64,000 nt of DNA from Wyeomyia smithii. Lineage: Eukaryota; Arthropoda; Insecta; Diptera; Culicidae. Below the pieces are notes generated by a model. That model was not told the origin of the DNA and ran no database searches. It was given only the letters and a program-made list of their open reading frames with translations. Each line of letters opens with the position of its first letter. Position 1 is the stretch's first letter. The DNA is taken from contig NC_073695.1 of the NCBI RefSeq assembly GCF_029784165.1, positions 191,669,357-191,733,356 on the forward strand, read 5' to 3'. Below, one piece after another: positions 1 through 11,072 of the stretch. Made by a program: the position numbers and the translations under genes.

Positions 1-1037
1 TTCCTCGACGTCTCGTTTACGAACCGACGCCAATATTCGCGTTTCTTTGCTTTAACCAAGCTATTGAACTTGGTATCAAGCTCCGAATAACGTTTAATGT
101 TGTCGGCCTTGCTTGTATCCCGGAAGGTCAGAAACGCGTCGGATCTTTGCGTGTAGACATCGGAGCACTCTTTGTCTCACCACGGAGTAGGTGGTCGTTC
201 TTTGATTGTTACGCCGGGATATTTTTCTTTTGGGCTTGCAACGCGGCGTCGAGAATCAAGCCCGCGAGGAGGATGTATTCTTCAAGTGGTGATGTTGGAT
301 CGACTCAACAGCTTCTGAAACCATATCCTCGTAGAACTTCCAATTGATTTTCCGTGTGAGGTTATATGGAACATCAATTGGTCGCGTGCGAGTTGACCCG
401 TTAGTAACTGAAATTAGAATAGGCAAGTGGTTGCTACCGTGAGGAATTAGGATTACCTTTCATATGCAATCCAACCGTGCGATGTTGAATATAAAGATAA
501 ATCTAAAGCACTGGGACGCACTGGTGGTTGTCTTGTAGAAGTCGTCGCAGAGGTTATATGTCAAAGAGGAACGGTTATCGTTAGAAAGGGGACCCCAAGC
601 CACGCCATGAGAGTTAAAATCTCCCAAAATCAAACGTGGGGAGGGAAGAAGTTCTATAAGATCAAAGAGCAGCCGTTGCCCAACCTGTGCTTTTGGAGGA
701 ATATATATTGAGGCAATACAATGCACTTTTACTTGTATTGTCATTTGACATGCGACAGCTTCGACGCCAAGGACCGAGGGGAGGTAAATACGATAGAATA
801 GCACTTCTTAATCCCTAGAAGTACTTCTTAATTCCTAGAAGTACTCCTCCGTAAGCTCGATCAAGGCGAGTTATATTAAAATCATGGAAGTTAAGATCAA
901 CATTTGAAGTGAGCCAAGTTTTACATAGGGAAAATGCATCGCATTTATACCTACTTATTAAATAAAACTTCAAATGAATTAGTTTTGGGGATGCTACTCC
1001 CACAATTCCACTGTAAAATAGAGATAGAATCCTTCAT
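1..1037 (-). pseudogene. I-clade (MosquI-like) non-LTR retrotransposon ORF2, partial and broken
   Basis: ORF2 encodes endonuclease plus reverse transcriptase for target-primed retrotransposition; only the endonuclease and linker lie in the window. Reading leftward from the ATG at 1037, the protein opens MKDSISILQWNCGSSIPK, the usual apurinic-type endonuclease start. CDAFSLCKTWLTS (about 950-900), the catalytic core LILGDFNSHGVAWGP (about 640-590) and a degraded GSNHLP box (normally SDH, here N for D, about 425) follow. Near the left edge VKAKKREYWRRFVNETSR is the conserved linker before the RT of I-type elements. Several frameshifts and stops break it. The 3' part of the element lies beyond the window. 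I-clade placement is from remembered family motifs. Confidence 0.8.
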
Positions 1038-1950
1038 CTCAACCGATCGAAGGATATGATCGCTGCAAGAAGGGGCCATTTAGCAGTCAACTGCTTCAAA
1101 AACGTTTTAACTGTTGGTAGAAATGCCAGCAGAAGACTTTTAAGAGGATCAGTTATGTTGAAATTTTTAAAAGTCCATTCCACAATATCTGAAAACTTCA
1201 GCAGTCCAGATTCTGGCTGAATCTTGGACGAAAAAAAATGGAAAAGTTGGGTTTTTTTATGTTCCTGGAAGTGCCGGAAACTCCTTACTAGAATTCAATC
1301 TTGCCAATCTCGGAGGAGTTTACTTCGGATTTTCTACGGCACTTTTTTGTTTCATAGTATCAGCCATTTCAGATGGAGACCTTCTCTGTCCCTTCCTAGG
1401 AAGTCTAAGGGAAGTGAGGTTTTTTCTCTTCCTAGACTGCCCGGGTTCAACAAAAGGAGGTTCCCCAATTGAATCGTCAGAAGCAGACTCATCGGAAGAC
1501 AAGACCTCAAATAGATTCGGGGAAACCAGTTTGGTGGCAGCGGCCCCTTTGAGCATTTCTGCGAAAGTGGGCTTAGAGCGCTAATTCAGAGACCGCTTGA
1601 TCTTCTCTTGGCGCTGCTTGTACGCGAGACATGCAGACAGCTCATGCGGAGTCTGCCCACACCAATCGGCAGAGATAACCAGTTGACGTTGAAGGAAGTA
1701 ACAGTCTTCGATTGTATGAAAGTTTCAGGTCATCTGCGTCAGGGTTGCGAACTTTCACTGTCAGCGGTAGGTTCTCAGTTGAAACTGAAAACGACGAATA
1801 TCAGTTTCAACACGAGCAAGCTGGAAGGAAGTCATAATTGCTTTCAGCTCCAACCAGTTGACAGTGATTATGCTTATTGGCATGACACCATTACAGTGAT
1901 TTCGCATACGCTATGTTACTCTAGCGATGTTTATGCGGTGTAGGATGAAG
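1034..1950 (-). pseudogene. I-clade retrotransposon ORF1 (gag-like, zinc-knuckle), broken
   Basis: This is the nucleic-acid-binding ORF1 of the same element. Going leftward, TVNWLELKAIMTSFQLARVE (from about 1880) precedes a frameshift. DWCGQTPHELSACLAYKQR (about 1665-1605) is the tail of a CCHC zinc-knuckle array. Then come an in-frame TAG near 1582, FAEMLKGAAATKLVSPNLFE (about 1565-1505) with an acidic serine-rich stretch, and a C-terminal hydrophobic segment TDPLKSLLLAFLPTVKTF (about 1165-1110). Its stop TGA (1036-1034) overlaps the ORF2 ATG (1037-1035) as ATGA, a reinitiation-type arrangement. The 5' end cannot be fixed; homology fades near 1950. Confidence 0.7.
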
Positions 1951-2096
1951 ATGCTCACCTACTCCATCGACTTCATACAACGGATTGGATCAGATAGAAA
2001 TGATTTCGATATTGATTGAGACATATCATTCATTGCACTGACATGATTATCACTCAATATCAGTTTGATAAGAGTGAGAGTGTCACTGCTGTTGTA

Positions 2097-3115
2097 TCAT
2101 TTTAATTTTTTTTGTGTCGAAATTTCGCAACACTGATCTGCATAAGATAGCCGGGGTCCTTTGATAACTAGGTTCACGTCGTTAAAGTAAAGCAGAAAGA
2201 TAAGCGGTCCTAGGTGATTTCCCTGCGGTATTCCGAACGTAGCATTAAAGTATCTGGATTGGCAATTCCCAATAGCAACGGTTAGACGACGACCGGTGAG
2301 ATACGACTGAAACCATTGCAAAACGGTCCCGTTGATCCCGAGTTTGTCAAGTTTAGCGATGCGGTGATTCAGTTTTTCGAAAGCTATGGTTCGGCGTTGT
2401 CGGAGTGCAAGATAGCATTCCAATCGACCTGAGAGAAAAACTCGGTTTTACTGTGATGGTCAGCGTTATGATAATCGTAGAATACGGTGGCGGACGCAAC
2501 GTCGAGATCATGTTCTTATTCGGTATCTATGGTAAACAGTAAAGGTGGGTGGTGAGGAACCAGTTTTACTAAAGGAGTAGGGGCTTGGCACAGACAAGAG
2601 GCTGTGTCCTGGGTGATCACAAAGCACAGATCTAAAGTGCGGTTATTCTGGTTGGTAACATGATTAATCTGAGTGAGTGTAGCTCAGCTATAACTATCCA
2701 GGAGACTATATTTGGTATGGAAACTTGAATGATCCATGTCCGGGAAGGTAAAACCGTCCCGATAATATATCGATACATATTTTCCACGAAATTTCGGGAA
2801 ATTGAAATCGCCGAATACCATGACTTCGTCTGTTGGTTTAGCATTTTGTAGGACTAAAAAACTGATTGGCAATGAGTATAAACAAGTCACGCTCACGTAC
2901 TTGATCTGGAGGTAAATACAAGACACAGAGACACAACATGCGATTGTCAAATTTGGTCCTGTTCGAAGCTCTACCAAGCGAGATCTTCTAATGATTTGGC
3001 GTTGAACTTCGAATTAACAGCCACAAGAACGCCCCTACCTGCTGATTTGCGACTGTTATTAGTACTCCTAACACAGCGAAAAACCTCGTAATTATTGCCG
3101 AAACACTGACGAAAA
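2097..3115 (-). pseudogene. CR1/Jockey-type non-LTR retrotransposon fragment, internally deleted
   Basis: Endonuclease motifs run leftward from about 3110: FGNNYEVFRCVRS, GRGVLVAVNSKFNAKSLED, LCVLYLPPDQV and the core VMVFGDFNFPKF (about 2825-2790), then NQNNRTLDLCFVITQDTA and SATVFYDYHNADHHSKTEFF (about 2490-2430). Around 2400 the text jumps directly to the reverse transcriptase palm, FEKLNHRIAKLDKLGI, QWFQSYLTGRRLTVAIGN and FGIPQGNHLGPLIFLLYFND, ending at SYAD near 2130. The stretch between endonuclease and palm (normally several hundred bases) is missing, and the fragment is cut inside the catalytic YADD box. Frameshifts occur near 2970 and 2400. It cannot be functional. CR1 versus Jockey placement is uncertain. 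Confidence 0.75.
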
Positions 3116-6100
3116 AGTATGCACGAGTACATTCTCGTTCATTTTCGTAAAAACATCATACATTTCCTGCTTTATACTAGTATTGGTATATCATTTTAAC
3201 GGATATTTCATATCATACCGGTTATAATAATAATAATAATAAAAGAAAACTGAGTGTTTCCGTTTAGTTATTTCAAATGTTTTTTAGAAAACATGACTGT
3301 ACGAGTAGTTAAGCTCGTACCGTTTTATTTATTCATTTTTCAAATTATTCAACAACGCAACGTTCCGTTATCGGAATTAATTACATGCTTTATTGTGCGA
3401 ATCGAATGTACAATCATGCCTAACAGTATCACAATCACTGTCACTAGGGGTTGACAATCCTAAGCATTTATTGTTTTTTTGACGCCCCATTGGGTGAATT
3501 AGCATATTAATCACTTCAGCTCAATGAATAAAAAACTTCTATAAATTGTTAGATTAATTATCTCATGTTGGTCACAAAATTAACAATCATATACCACTTT
3601 CGTTGGCAATGCATCCCAATGGGGATTGTAATGATTTACATAATAAGATCGTTTAATTTATCACCACATTTCACTGCATTGACGTATAATTTGTTTGCCC
3701 CCCGCACTAAATCACCGCAGCCTACGAACCAATGGATAGGCGTCACCATTTTTGCTGCCGCTACTATGTACCTACACTCACTCCATTACACAGCAATAGA
3801 ACTTGAAATCAAAATCACATTCGCACTCAATTGAATTTGTTAAATAGTTTGCACTTCCCCGGGCCCGGGCGTCCCTCGTTGCAGCTGGCGGTTACAAACG
3901 GACGAAAGTCCCACCGACCCAAAAGTTTGAATGGCACGGTCGTTGAAGACCGTCGTCCGTCCGTACCGAGACCAGGATTTTGCGCTGTCGCTCTGCAAGC
4001 GCTGATGTTGATTGACCGTGTGCATGCGAAAAATGCCACACCGAAATACTGCAGGTGATTTACTGTCCGCTGACGTTTGCCACTGGTATACAGCCGTCAC
4101 TCAATGAGTGTCGCGTGTAAGACTTAAAACCGTTCGGCAGTCAATCAATGCGGAATTTGGCGGTTGTTTCGGTGGAAGTTGCACCTCGTTCGTAGATATT
4201 ATTTCTTTCAAATTGATCTAAAACTGTCTGTCGCTGCGTACTTTGTTCCAACTGATTGATGTTTATGTCGTTGCGTGCTGAAAAGAGGGAATGCGTAAAA
4301 ATAACAAACGAAAAGAAGATTTTAAACACCGCTCAAGCTTGTTTTTTTGTCATTTTTTAACGGTCTGGTGTCCGGCATTTGAATGTAAACCATTAGACAC
4401 TACAGTTTATGATACCATCTCAAAATTATGAAACAGAAATTAAAATTCCTCGGCTACAAAGATTCGGAATGAAATGCCAACCGACGCGCGACGTGACGGC
4501 TGAGGTTCCAGTTCAAAGCAAATAACTTTGGCCATTGCCACACATTTTGCCAAAATATTAAAGCATAAATTATCCGCTATCGCTTACGAACCCAATGTTG
4601 TGATTCGTTCGGCCCGTTTTCCGGCCCAGTTTTGGCCAACCAGCTCAAATTCCTGCCACCATAAAAGTCGTAAGCAAGAAATGTACATTTTATTGCAACT
4701 GAGAAAGAACCACATATTTTCCGACCGGCATTCCCGATATAGCTTCAGCTTGTCAGTTTGCCAGCCGAGCAGTCAGCCAGGACCTAGGCCAAAATCGGTG
4801 CTTACGACCGGTGGCGGAGGTTTACGACGATTCGTGTGTGTTTGTGTGTGTATAAGTATGTCTTCAGCGCATCGATTCCGCTCGTCCGGAACGCGAAAGC
4901 TTGGAACAAAGAACAGTGTAAAAAGGAGAATCGATGCCGACTGGGTTGCTGGAGCTTGGATTTAGAGACACAATTGCGCATCGGTTGGGGTAGGGGTTGT
5001 AAGTTTTTACGATTAAGGTGGCAAGGCAGAAAACTCGTTGGAAGTGCTGGGCCTACAGTGGAGTGGAGCTTACAGTGGAGAGGCTATAATAAAATTTATG
5101 CTGCATTCAACTGAAATGTGACAAAGTGGTTTGTCTTCGCAAAGTTCGCCGGAGCTTTCAGGATGTTTGTTTGTTTCTGCATGGGCGTGTGTGTGAAAAA
5201 GAGAGAGAGCCTAGGGCATAAGTAAAATGACGTTGCGACACGGTCTTTTTGAAGACAGAATAAAACGGTGAAGAATTTCGGCATCTTGAGCGTTTCCACC
5301 CTAAACCACATCAGGCAGCTATTGGTGAATGATTAATGCCGTTTGAAAGTTGTGCTTGTTCCGATAAATAATTCAATAGCTGGTTCGATCATTCCGCACT
5401 TCCGGTATGTAAATCAAACGGGAAAGATAAATTTGCAATGTTATGTAAACGATTCTGGTTGGATTCACGGGAGAATCGGCAGCTGTGTCTAATTTAAAAT
5501 AAATTGCATTGCTAGTGAAATGAACGCATCAAGAGTGATGCAACATAAATTAACTTTTGTTCTGTGCACGATTGTTGCGCCCTGACTGCTGATTTCCTAA
5601 TTGAGAAATTCAATTGATAAAGAATTGCTACATAGCATTTAGGGATTCTGAACATTTCGTGAGACCCGTTTTAAGGCTTAATGTTTTTTATTTTTTAGTA
5701 CTCCAATTGATACCACTTTTTATTCACCTGTTGGTGTCTATTGAATATTGCTCGTTTTCTGTTCTCCAATATGAAGTGTGAGACTGTTGAATTTTTTGAA
5801 TTTTTTTATGTTCTGACTGTTTTTCATTATTTTTGTATTTGAATTTTGAAAATTTCCAAGTGCTAACGTTCTGTTATTCAGTAGTTCCACGGGGTATCGT
5901 CCTGAATTTACTGAAAAGGTAAATCGAACATTTTTGATTCTGATGGAACTTCGTTATTTTTGCGACTAAAAAATACATGACGTTTTCACAGGTATCTGAA
6001 TTATTTGGATATAAGCCTTAGCGTATATGATTTGGTAAGCGAAATTCTATAAACGCATTGCATAGAAAACTTCTCGAAAGTTTATTTAAATAGACAGATA

Positions 6101-6499
6101 GAAGTATGGTGTCTTCGGAAAAGTTTTTTATTATAACCTGCGCCAACAAGTTGATTTTTGTTTGCAGAAATAAAAAAAATCCTTTTCAATTTTTAGGTAA
6201 AAAAAATACAAAATTACCACTTCTACAAAATGAAGAATAATTAATGGAACAACTTTGCTGAAGACATTATGGTTTTAAAATTATTTTTTTTTTTCAATAA
6301 TTTTGTTCATGTTTTAGCAGCTTTGAAAAAATTGTTTTATGAGCTGCTCGATAAAAAAACAGAAAGTATGAACAGGTTGGACAGAAAAAGATCCGTCCCA
6401 TAATTGGTAGTCACAGCCTCCATGCTACCAGTAATAAGAACAGTCTGAGATAACTGAAAATAGATTTGTAGCATATACTTTGCATGAGAAAATATCCAC
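3116..6499. other. Unassigned AT-rich interval
   Basis: I recognise no gene or complete repeat here. There is an (AAT)n run at about 3223-3243 and GC-richer patches at 3850-4090 and 4450-5110 with GT/TG runs near 4830. Reading frames in the GC-richer part are short, mostly lack an ATG and have no recognisable motif. The part from about 5950 to 6380 has the sequence style of degraded mosquito repeats. A non-coding exon or enhancer in 3850-5110 cannot be excluded. Confidence 0.4.
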
Positions 6500-7875
6500 G
6501 CAACACTTCAAAGGCGAATCCTGCTCTCAAATTGAGCATTTGAGTATTGCGCCGGGAAATGGTTTTTTGTGCTTCATGAACCCTCTTTCCTCTCGTACCT
6601 CATAGCTAACCACCTGAAAACTGGCAGTTAGGTACCCGCCACACACGCTGTAGCTCCTGGAATATCTAAGAGGCGGCTCCACAAACCGCCCTATAAATGC
6701 CGGGTCTTTGCACACATTCCAAAATAAGATGTCCGAAGTAATGTCTGGTCCGCTCACTACCATCATGTCGCTTCTCGCACGCACAAAACAAGGGCATACG
6801 AAGAAGACATGCTCAGAGGTCTCCTCCATATCCACGCACTTGAGACACATGGACGATTCCGCGTGTCCGAAACCGTGGTGGATACTGTCTGAAGCACCCA
6901 TGGCCTGACCGGATCTGTGTCACGTTGATCGAAAAGCTCTACATCTTCCTTGATGGCGCTACTGAAAGGTATCATGCAAGACAAGACGCAGATTACGTCC
7001 TATGACACTACCCAAGTAACACACGTTGGTATAGAATAGTTGACGTTACCTATTCCATGACATCTCTATCACCAGAAAAGCGCAAAACATGAAGGCTAAT
7101 AGAACAAGTACCGATAACACCATGAAAGCAAGCCAACTTGATCAACTTGATAGAATTAAGTGGCAAAATACATCTCGAGTACTAATACGGCAATGCGCAA
7201 ATCTGTTGCTATGGCAACTGTTAACCAGCGCATGCGCAAATATTTTGTGTCGGTGCAGTGCAACTAGATCGACAGTAGCTTTTATCAGTGGCAGTTTTAA
7301 TTGATTATAAATTGATGACAAAAAATAATTTTCAGCCTTTCAAAAAGAGTTGTTTCTTTTGCATGAATATTAAAATTGTTTTCGCATAGTTTCAACGCAT
7401 AGTTTCAGTTTGTTACCTTCGAGTTTATCACGACACGAGTACCTAGCGCTTTAGACCACACTGGCCCACCCTACCTAAGTATGAACGAAACCATATTGGC
7501 AAAAAGTTCCCGCTTGCTACATCACTTTCCATCCATTTTCCAAGATCTCCTTAAGGTAATGGTGCTGTTTCCAGCACTGACTACCACTTGTGACTCTGAT
7601 TTATGGTTATTCAAAACCGTAACCTTCGCCTTATGGTGCGCTAACTCTAGTTACCTGGAGTGCATCTAGTCTCTACCTTTCCGAACGATTCACCGTAGAC
7701 CTTCAGCGCTATGTCGTTCGTAAAGCCGACGATCACAACCCCTACAAGAAACTCTAGTTCAACACTCCGTTGTACATGACATTCCATAACACCAGGCCCA
7801 AGATGGAGCCTTGCGGGACTCGTCCGGCGATTAGGAAGCACCTCTGATCCCTCTCAGTGTTGTTAACTAGTACTA
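6500..7875 (-). pseudogene. R1-clade non-LTR retrotransposon, copy B (5'-truncated, interrupted)
   Basis: Going leftward, this starts inside the RT with RVPQGSILGLVLWNVMYNGV (about 7815-7755). After a frameshift comes the catalytic box GVVIVGFTNDIALKVYGE, where the usual FADD has become FTND. SKRELFANMVSFILR and GGPVWSKALGTR (about 7510-7440) are thumb motifs. Roughly 7010-7430 does not read as R1 and looks like an insertion. The C-terminus resumes with IKEDVELFDQRDTDPVRP and a zinc knuckle CLKCVDMEETSEHVFFVC (C-X2-C-X8-H-X4-C, about 6848-6795), typical of the R1 clade. Its 3' tail (KHKKPFPG) matches the tail of copy A near 8050, so the two copies lie head to tail. Confidence 0.78.
7010..7430. 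other. Insert of unknown type within R1 copy B
   Basis: This segment separates the thumb part of R1 copy B from its C-terminal zinc-knuckle part and shows no R1 protein in any frame. It contains an ATGCGCAA motif twice (about 7192 and 7229) and ACCCAAGTAACAC near its left edge. I cannot define terminal repeats, so it may be a degraded MITE or a local rearrangement. Confidence 0.35.
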
Positions 7876-7879
7876 GAGT

Positions 7880-10044
7880 ATTTTCACGTCAAGCGAAATG
7901 ATTTCGCAATAGCGAATGGCCCTTTCTCGCGCTGGAATGTGGTTGACTTTGCTAGATTCAATCCACTAAAACCCCCAGACTCCAGCCCTAGTATTGTATG
8001 CTCCTTGGAATTACCGTGAGGTTTTACTTCAGGGAACCGGCTTTTGTGCTTGATACACCCTCTGTTACGAGTTTTCCAACTACCAGGAGACAAAAAGTTA
8101 GCCTACTACGGAACTTTGATGGTCATCCCGTCGATTAATGCTTGAACTACCCGTAAGCAGTCGCGCTGACCACTCCCCAGATGGCCTCGTCCGCGCACAT
8201 TCTACCAACTAGATTTTCCGGGGTGGTGTCTGGTCCGCAAACCGCCATCATATCGCTCTTCGCTTGCGCAAAGTAAGGGCATATGATAAACACATGGTCT
8301 GCGGATTCCTTCGCATTTGAGCACTCGGGGTACCACGGCCATCTGCATGGCCAAACCTATACGGATATTGCCTGAAGATGGAAAGTGTCTTCCGCATGTC
8401 GCTACCGCATCTACTCTTGATAGAGTTGGGCCAATCCCTCAGCCACCTGGTCATTAAGGACGATCGTTCGGTGTACCGTATACACTTTAAGTCACGTTCA
8501 TCGAAGCATTTTGCGTCCTCTTTGACGACGATGCTTATAGGCACTATGCCAGCCAACACGCATACTGCTTCGTATGACACCGTGCGATACGCGCTCGGAA
8601 CTCTTAGGCACATGAGCCTGTAGCTGCTTTCCAGCTTATCTCTGTAGCAGGTAGTACCTAACATCCTATACCATACTGGTGCTCCCAACCTGAGTATGGA
8701 TGTAGTCACGCTGGCAAGCAATTCGCGCTTGCTACCGTGCACCGCTGAGCTGTTAGTCATCATACGTGATAATGCCGCGATGGCCATTGAAGCCCTCTTG
8801 CAGGCGTAATCAACGTGACTCTCAAAGGAGAGCTTGTCGTCGACCATCACACTTAAGAGTTTCTAAAGCCGTTGAGGCTACAGCGATTTGCGGTTGTTTA
8901 CACACAAAGACCTCCGTCTTGTGGTGCGCTAGCTCCAGCTTCATGGAGCGCCTCCAGTCGTCTATGGTTTTTATTGAAAGTACAGCATTCAACTCGACCT
9001 CCTTTATGGTCTCGCTATAGACTTATAGTGTAATGTTGACCGCAAAACTAATAACCACCACTCCGGGAGAGAGCTTTAGTTTCAAAACACCGTCATACAT
9101 AGTATTCCACAGCATTCCCGCAATGGAACCTTGCGGTGCTCCTGCGGTGTATGGGACGCATTTTTGACCCTCGTCTGTGTTGTGTAAACAAGTATACGAT
9201 TCTGAAAGTAGTTTTCCAGGACTTTATACAGCGACACCGGCACGCTAAGACTCTGTGACGCAATAGCTATAGAGTCACAGCTGGCGCTATCAAATGCGTT
9301 TTTGACGCCGAGCGCATTGTATGCGTTTTTCACCTTCCGTGAATCTCACAAGTCTATTGAGGATAAACCTCTCAAGCACCTTGTCCGCTGTGTCTAGCGA
9401 ACAGATTGGTCTATATGCCGATGGGTCACCTGGTGGATTCCTGGGCTTCGGTAGCTGAACCACTCTTAGTTGCTTCCACTTATCCAAGAAAAGGCAATCT
9501 ACCTTTATGGCCGTATCAATTGCCAGGTTCGGGATTCCGTCTAGCCTCGGTGCCTTGCTTATCTTCAAAGAGTTTGCGATATCAAAGAGTTCCTCATTCG
9601 TAACTCTTGCCGCCTCCTAAACCTCTCCACGGTTGCCGTCACTCACAGTTTATGGTTTGTGGACAACCGGAGGCCAGGGACTTGGATCGTGGTGTGGAAA
9701 TAGTCCCTCAATGATCCGTGCTTACATCGCTGGTGATTGTTCGGGCGGTGTTGACCCTTCTCTAGTCTTGGCCGTTAAGCTCCTGTAGCCGTCACCTCAC
9801 GGATTCATATTAGCACTGCACTGCAATCTCTGCCTCGCACAAAGGTACGTTCTGTGATCAGTCCACTAGTATACCGGCCGCCTTCCACTTCTAGATTACC
9901 TGAACCATGGCACTCCCGCGATGGTTTAGTTGATCAGCACTCGGGTCTCTTCTAACTGCTTCCTCAAATACATCGGCATCAAAATGCGTTGTCTTGCAGC
10001 CGTGGATGTTTGGAGTATTGGCTCTACCTGTCGCTAACCGTGAG
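7880..10044 (-). pseudogene. R1-clade non-LTR retrotransposon, copy A
   Basis: The longest R1 relic here. Going leftward: end of the endonuclease/linker with TPNIHGCKTTHFDADVFEEA (about 10015); GDGYRSLTAKTREGSTPPEQ (about 9795-9735); RT fingers KISKAPRLDGIPNLA then LPKPRNPPGDPSAYRPICSL (about 9570-9390); VKNAFDSASCDSIAIA (about 9310); YTAGAPQGSIAG (about 9155); and the catalytic position VVVISFAVNITL (about 9050), where FADD is mutated to FAVN. KLELAHHKTEVFVCKQPQ, then SFESHVDYACKRASMAIAAL (about 8830) and ADHVFIICPYFAQAKSDMM (about 8300-8245) give the thumb and C-terminal knuckle. A short RT segment is deleted near 9480. Stops and frameshifts show a dead copy. R1-clade elements can be rDNA-specific, but no rRNA sequence flanks this one. 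Confidence 0.85.
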
Positions 10045-10195
10045 CGTTTTGATCTTTACTGTAGCGCATCGACACTTTTGCATGACTACCCAGAACAGCC
10101 CGGGGGTTACTTTTATGGCCGTCTTGATAGCCAGGTTACCTTTAGAGAGTTGGCGACCACGATGAGATCCTCATCGTGATCTTCACGCCCTCCTC
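10045..10195 (-). pseudogene. Small third R1-clade RT fragment
   Basis: The minus strand reads NLAIKTAIKVTPGLFWVVMQ near 10130-10070, part of the R1 reverse transcriptase finger region. Copy A contains the neighbouring motif PNLAIDTAIKV but lacks the part after it. This piece lies upstream of the copy A endonuclease end, which is out of order for one element. It is therefore a separate fragment or the product of a rearrangement. Confidence 0.55.
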
Positions 10196-11072
10196 AGCCT
10201 TGGCACGACTGCTATCGACAGGTTGGCTAACCATCCCGATGTGCGGTCCTTTAGAGGCTCCAACATCGACTCAGGTCAACATCTCGCGGAAGGAATGATT
10301 CACGCCCGGCTAGTCAACGTATGCAAGTCGAGCACTTCGAGGAAGACATGGTTGGACATCCAGAGGCGATCAGCTGTCGCTGCTGATGTGTAGAAGGATC
10401 TCTTGTGGAGTCGGAGGTATGCTTTTACGGGCACACCACGACTAAGTTTCTATTAAACCGGGAGTGAGCAACTATTGCGTGTAAGCCATCAGTTCATCCT
10501 TGAAGTTTGGGCCAAAGACAAACTACTAGCAAACTGGTTGGACGGCCTTGCTTGCTCAGTCTATAGAAAGGGCAGTGATTCAATTGCAGCAACTATCGAG
10601 GCCTAACACATCTCGATTCTGCTATAAGATGCTGTCCCGCGTTTTTTTTCCATAGGGCGAGGCCATTGCAGGAAGCCTTTGTTGAAGACTCAGTGCGGTT
10701 TCCGGAAAGGGCGACATACCATAAACCAAGTTCAGAGAAGTCAACATGCAGACTCATCGTTTGTTTATAGACTTCAAGGGGGCATGTAATTTAGTTAACG
10801 AATTATGGCAGTTTAGGCTTCAGGTAAGTTTCCCTACAAAACTGATTACTGTGATACGTTCCTTGATGGTTTTTCATCATGCGTCAGTATAGCGGGAGTA
10901 TTTTCTGACCCGTTGGTGACGTTGGACGGCCTGAAGCAAGGTTACGGGCCCTCGAACCTGTTGGCGTACAAAGAAGCGGTACTATTATCTCGAAATCCCA
11001 TACGCTCTTTGGCCTTGCGAATGATTTGGATGCCTTTTAAGAGGAAAGCAGTGAGAATTGCTATCAACTCTA

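Noticed and set aside
7089..7304. Open frame within the R1 interruption
   Set aside because: It is short, without motif, and bounded by R1 fragments. It is more likely inserted non-coding repeat than a gene.
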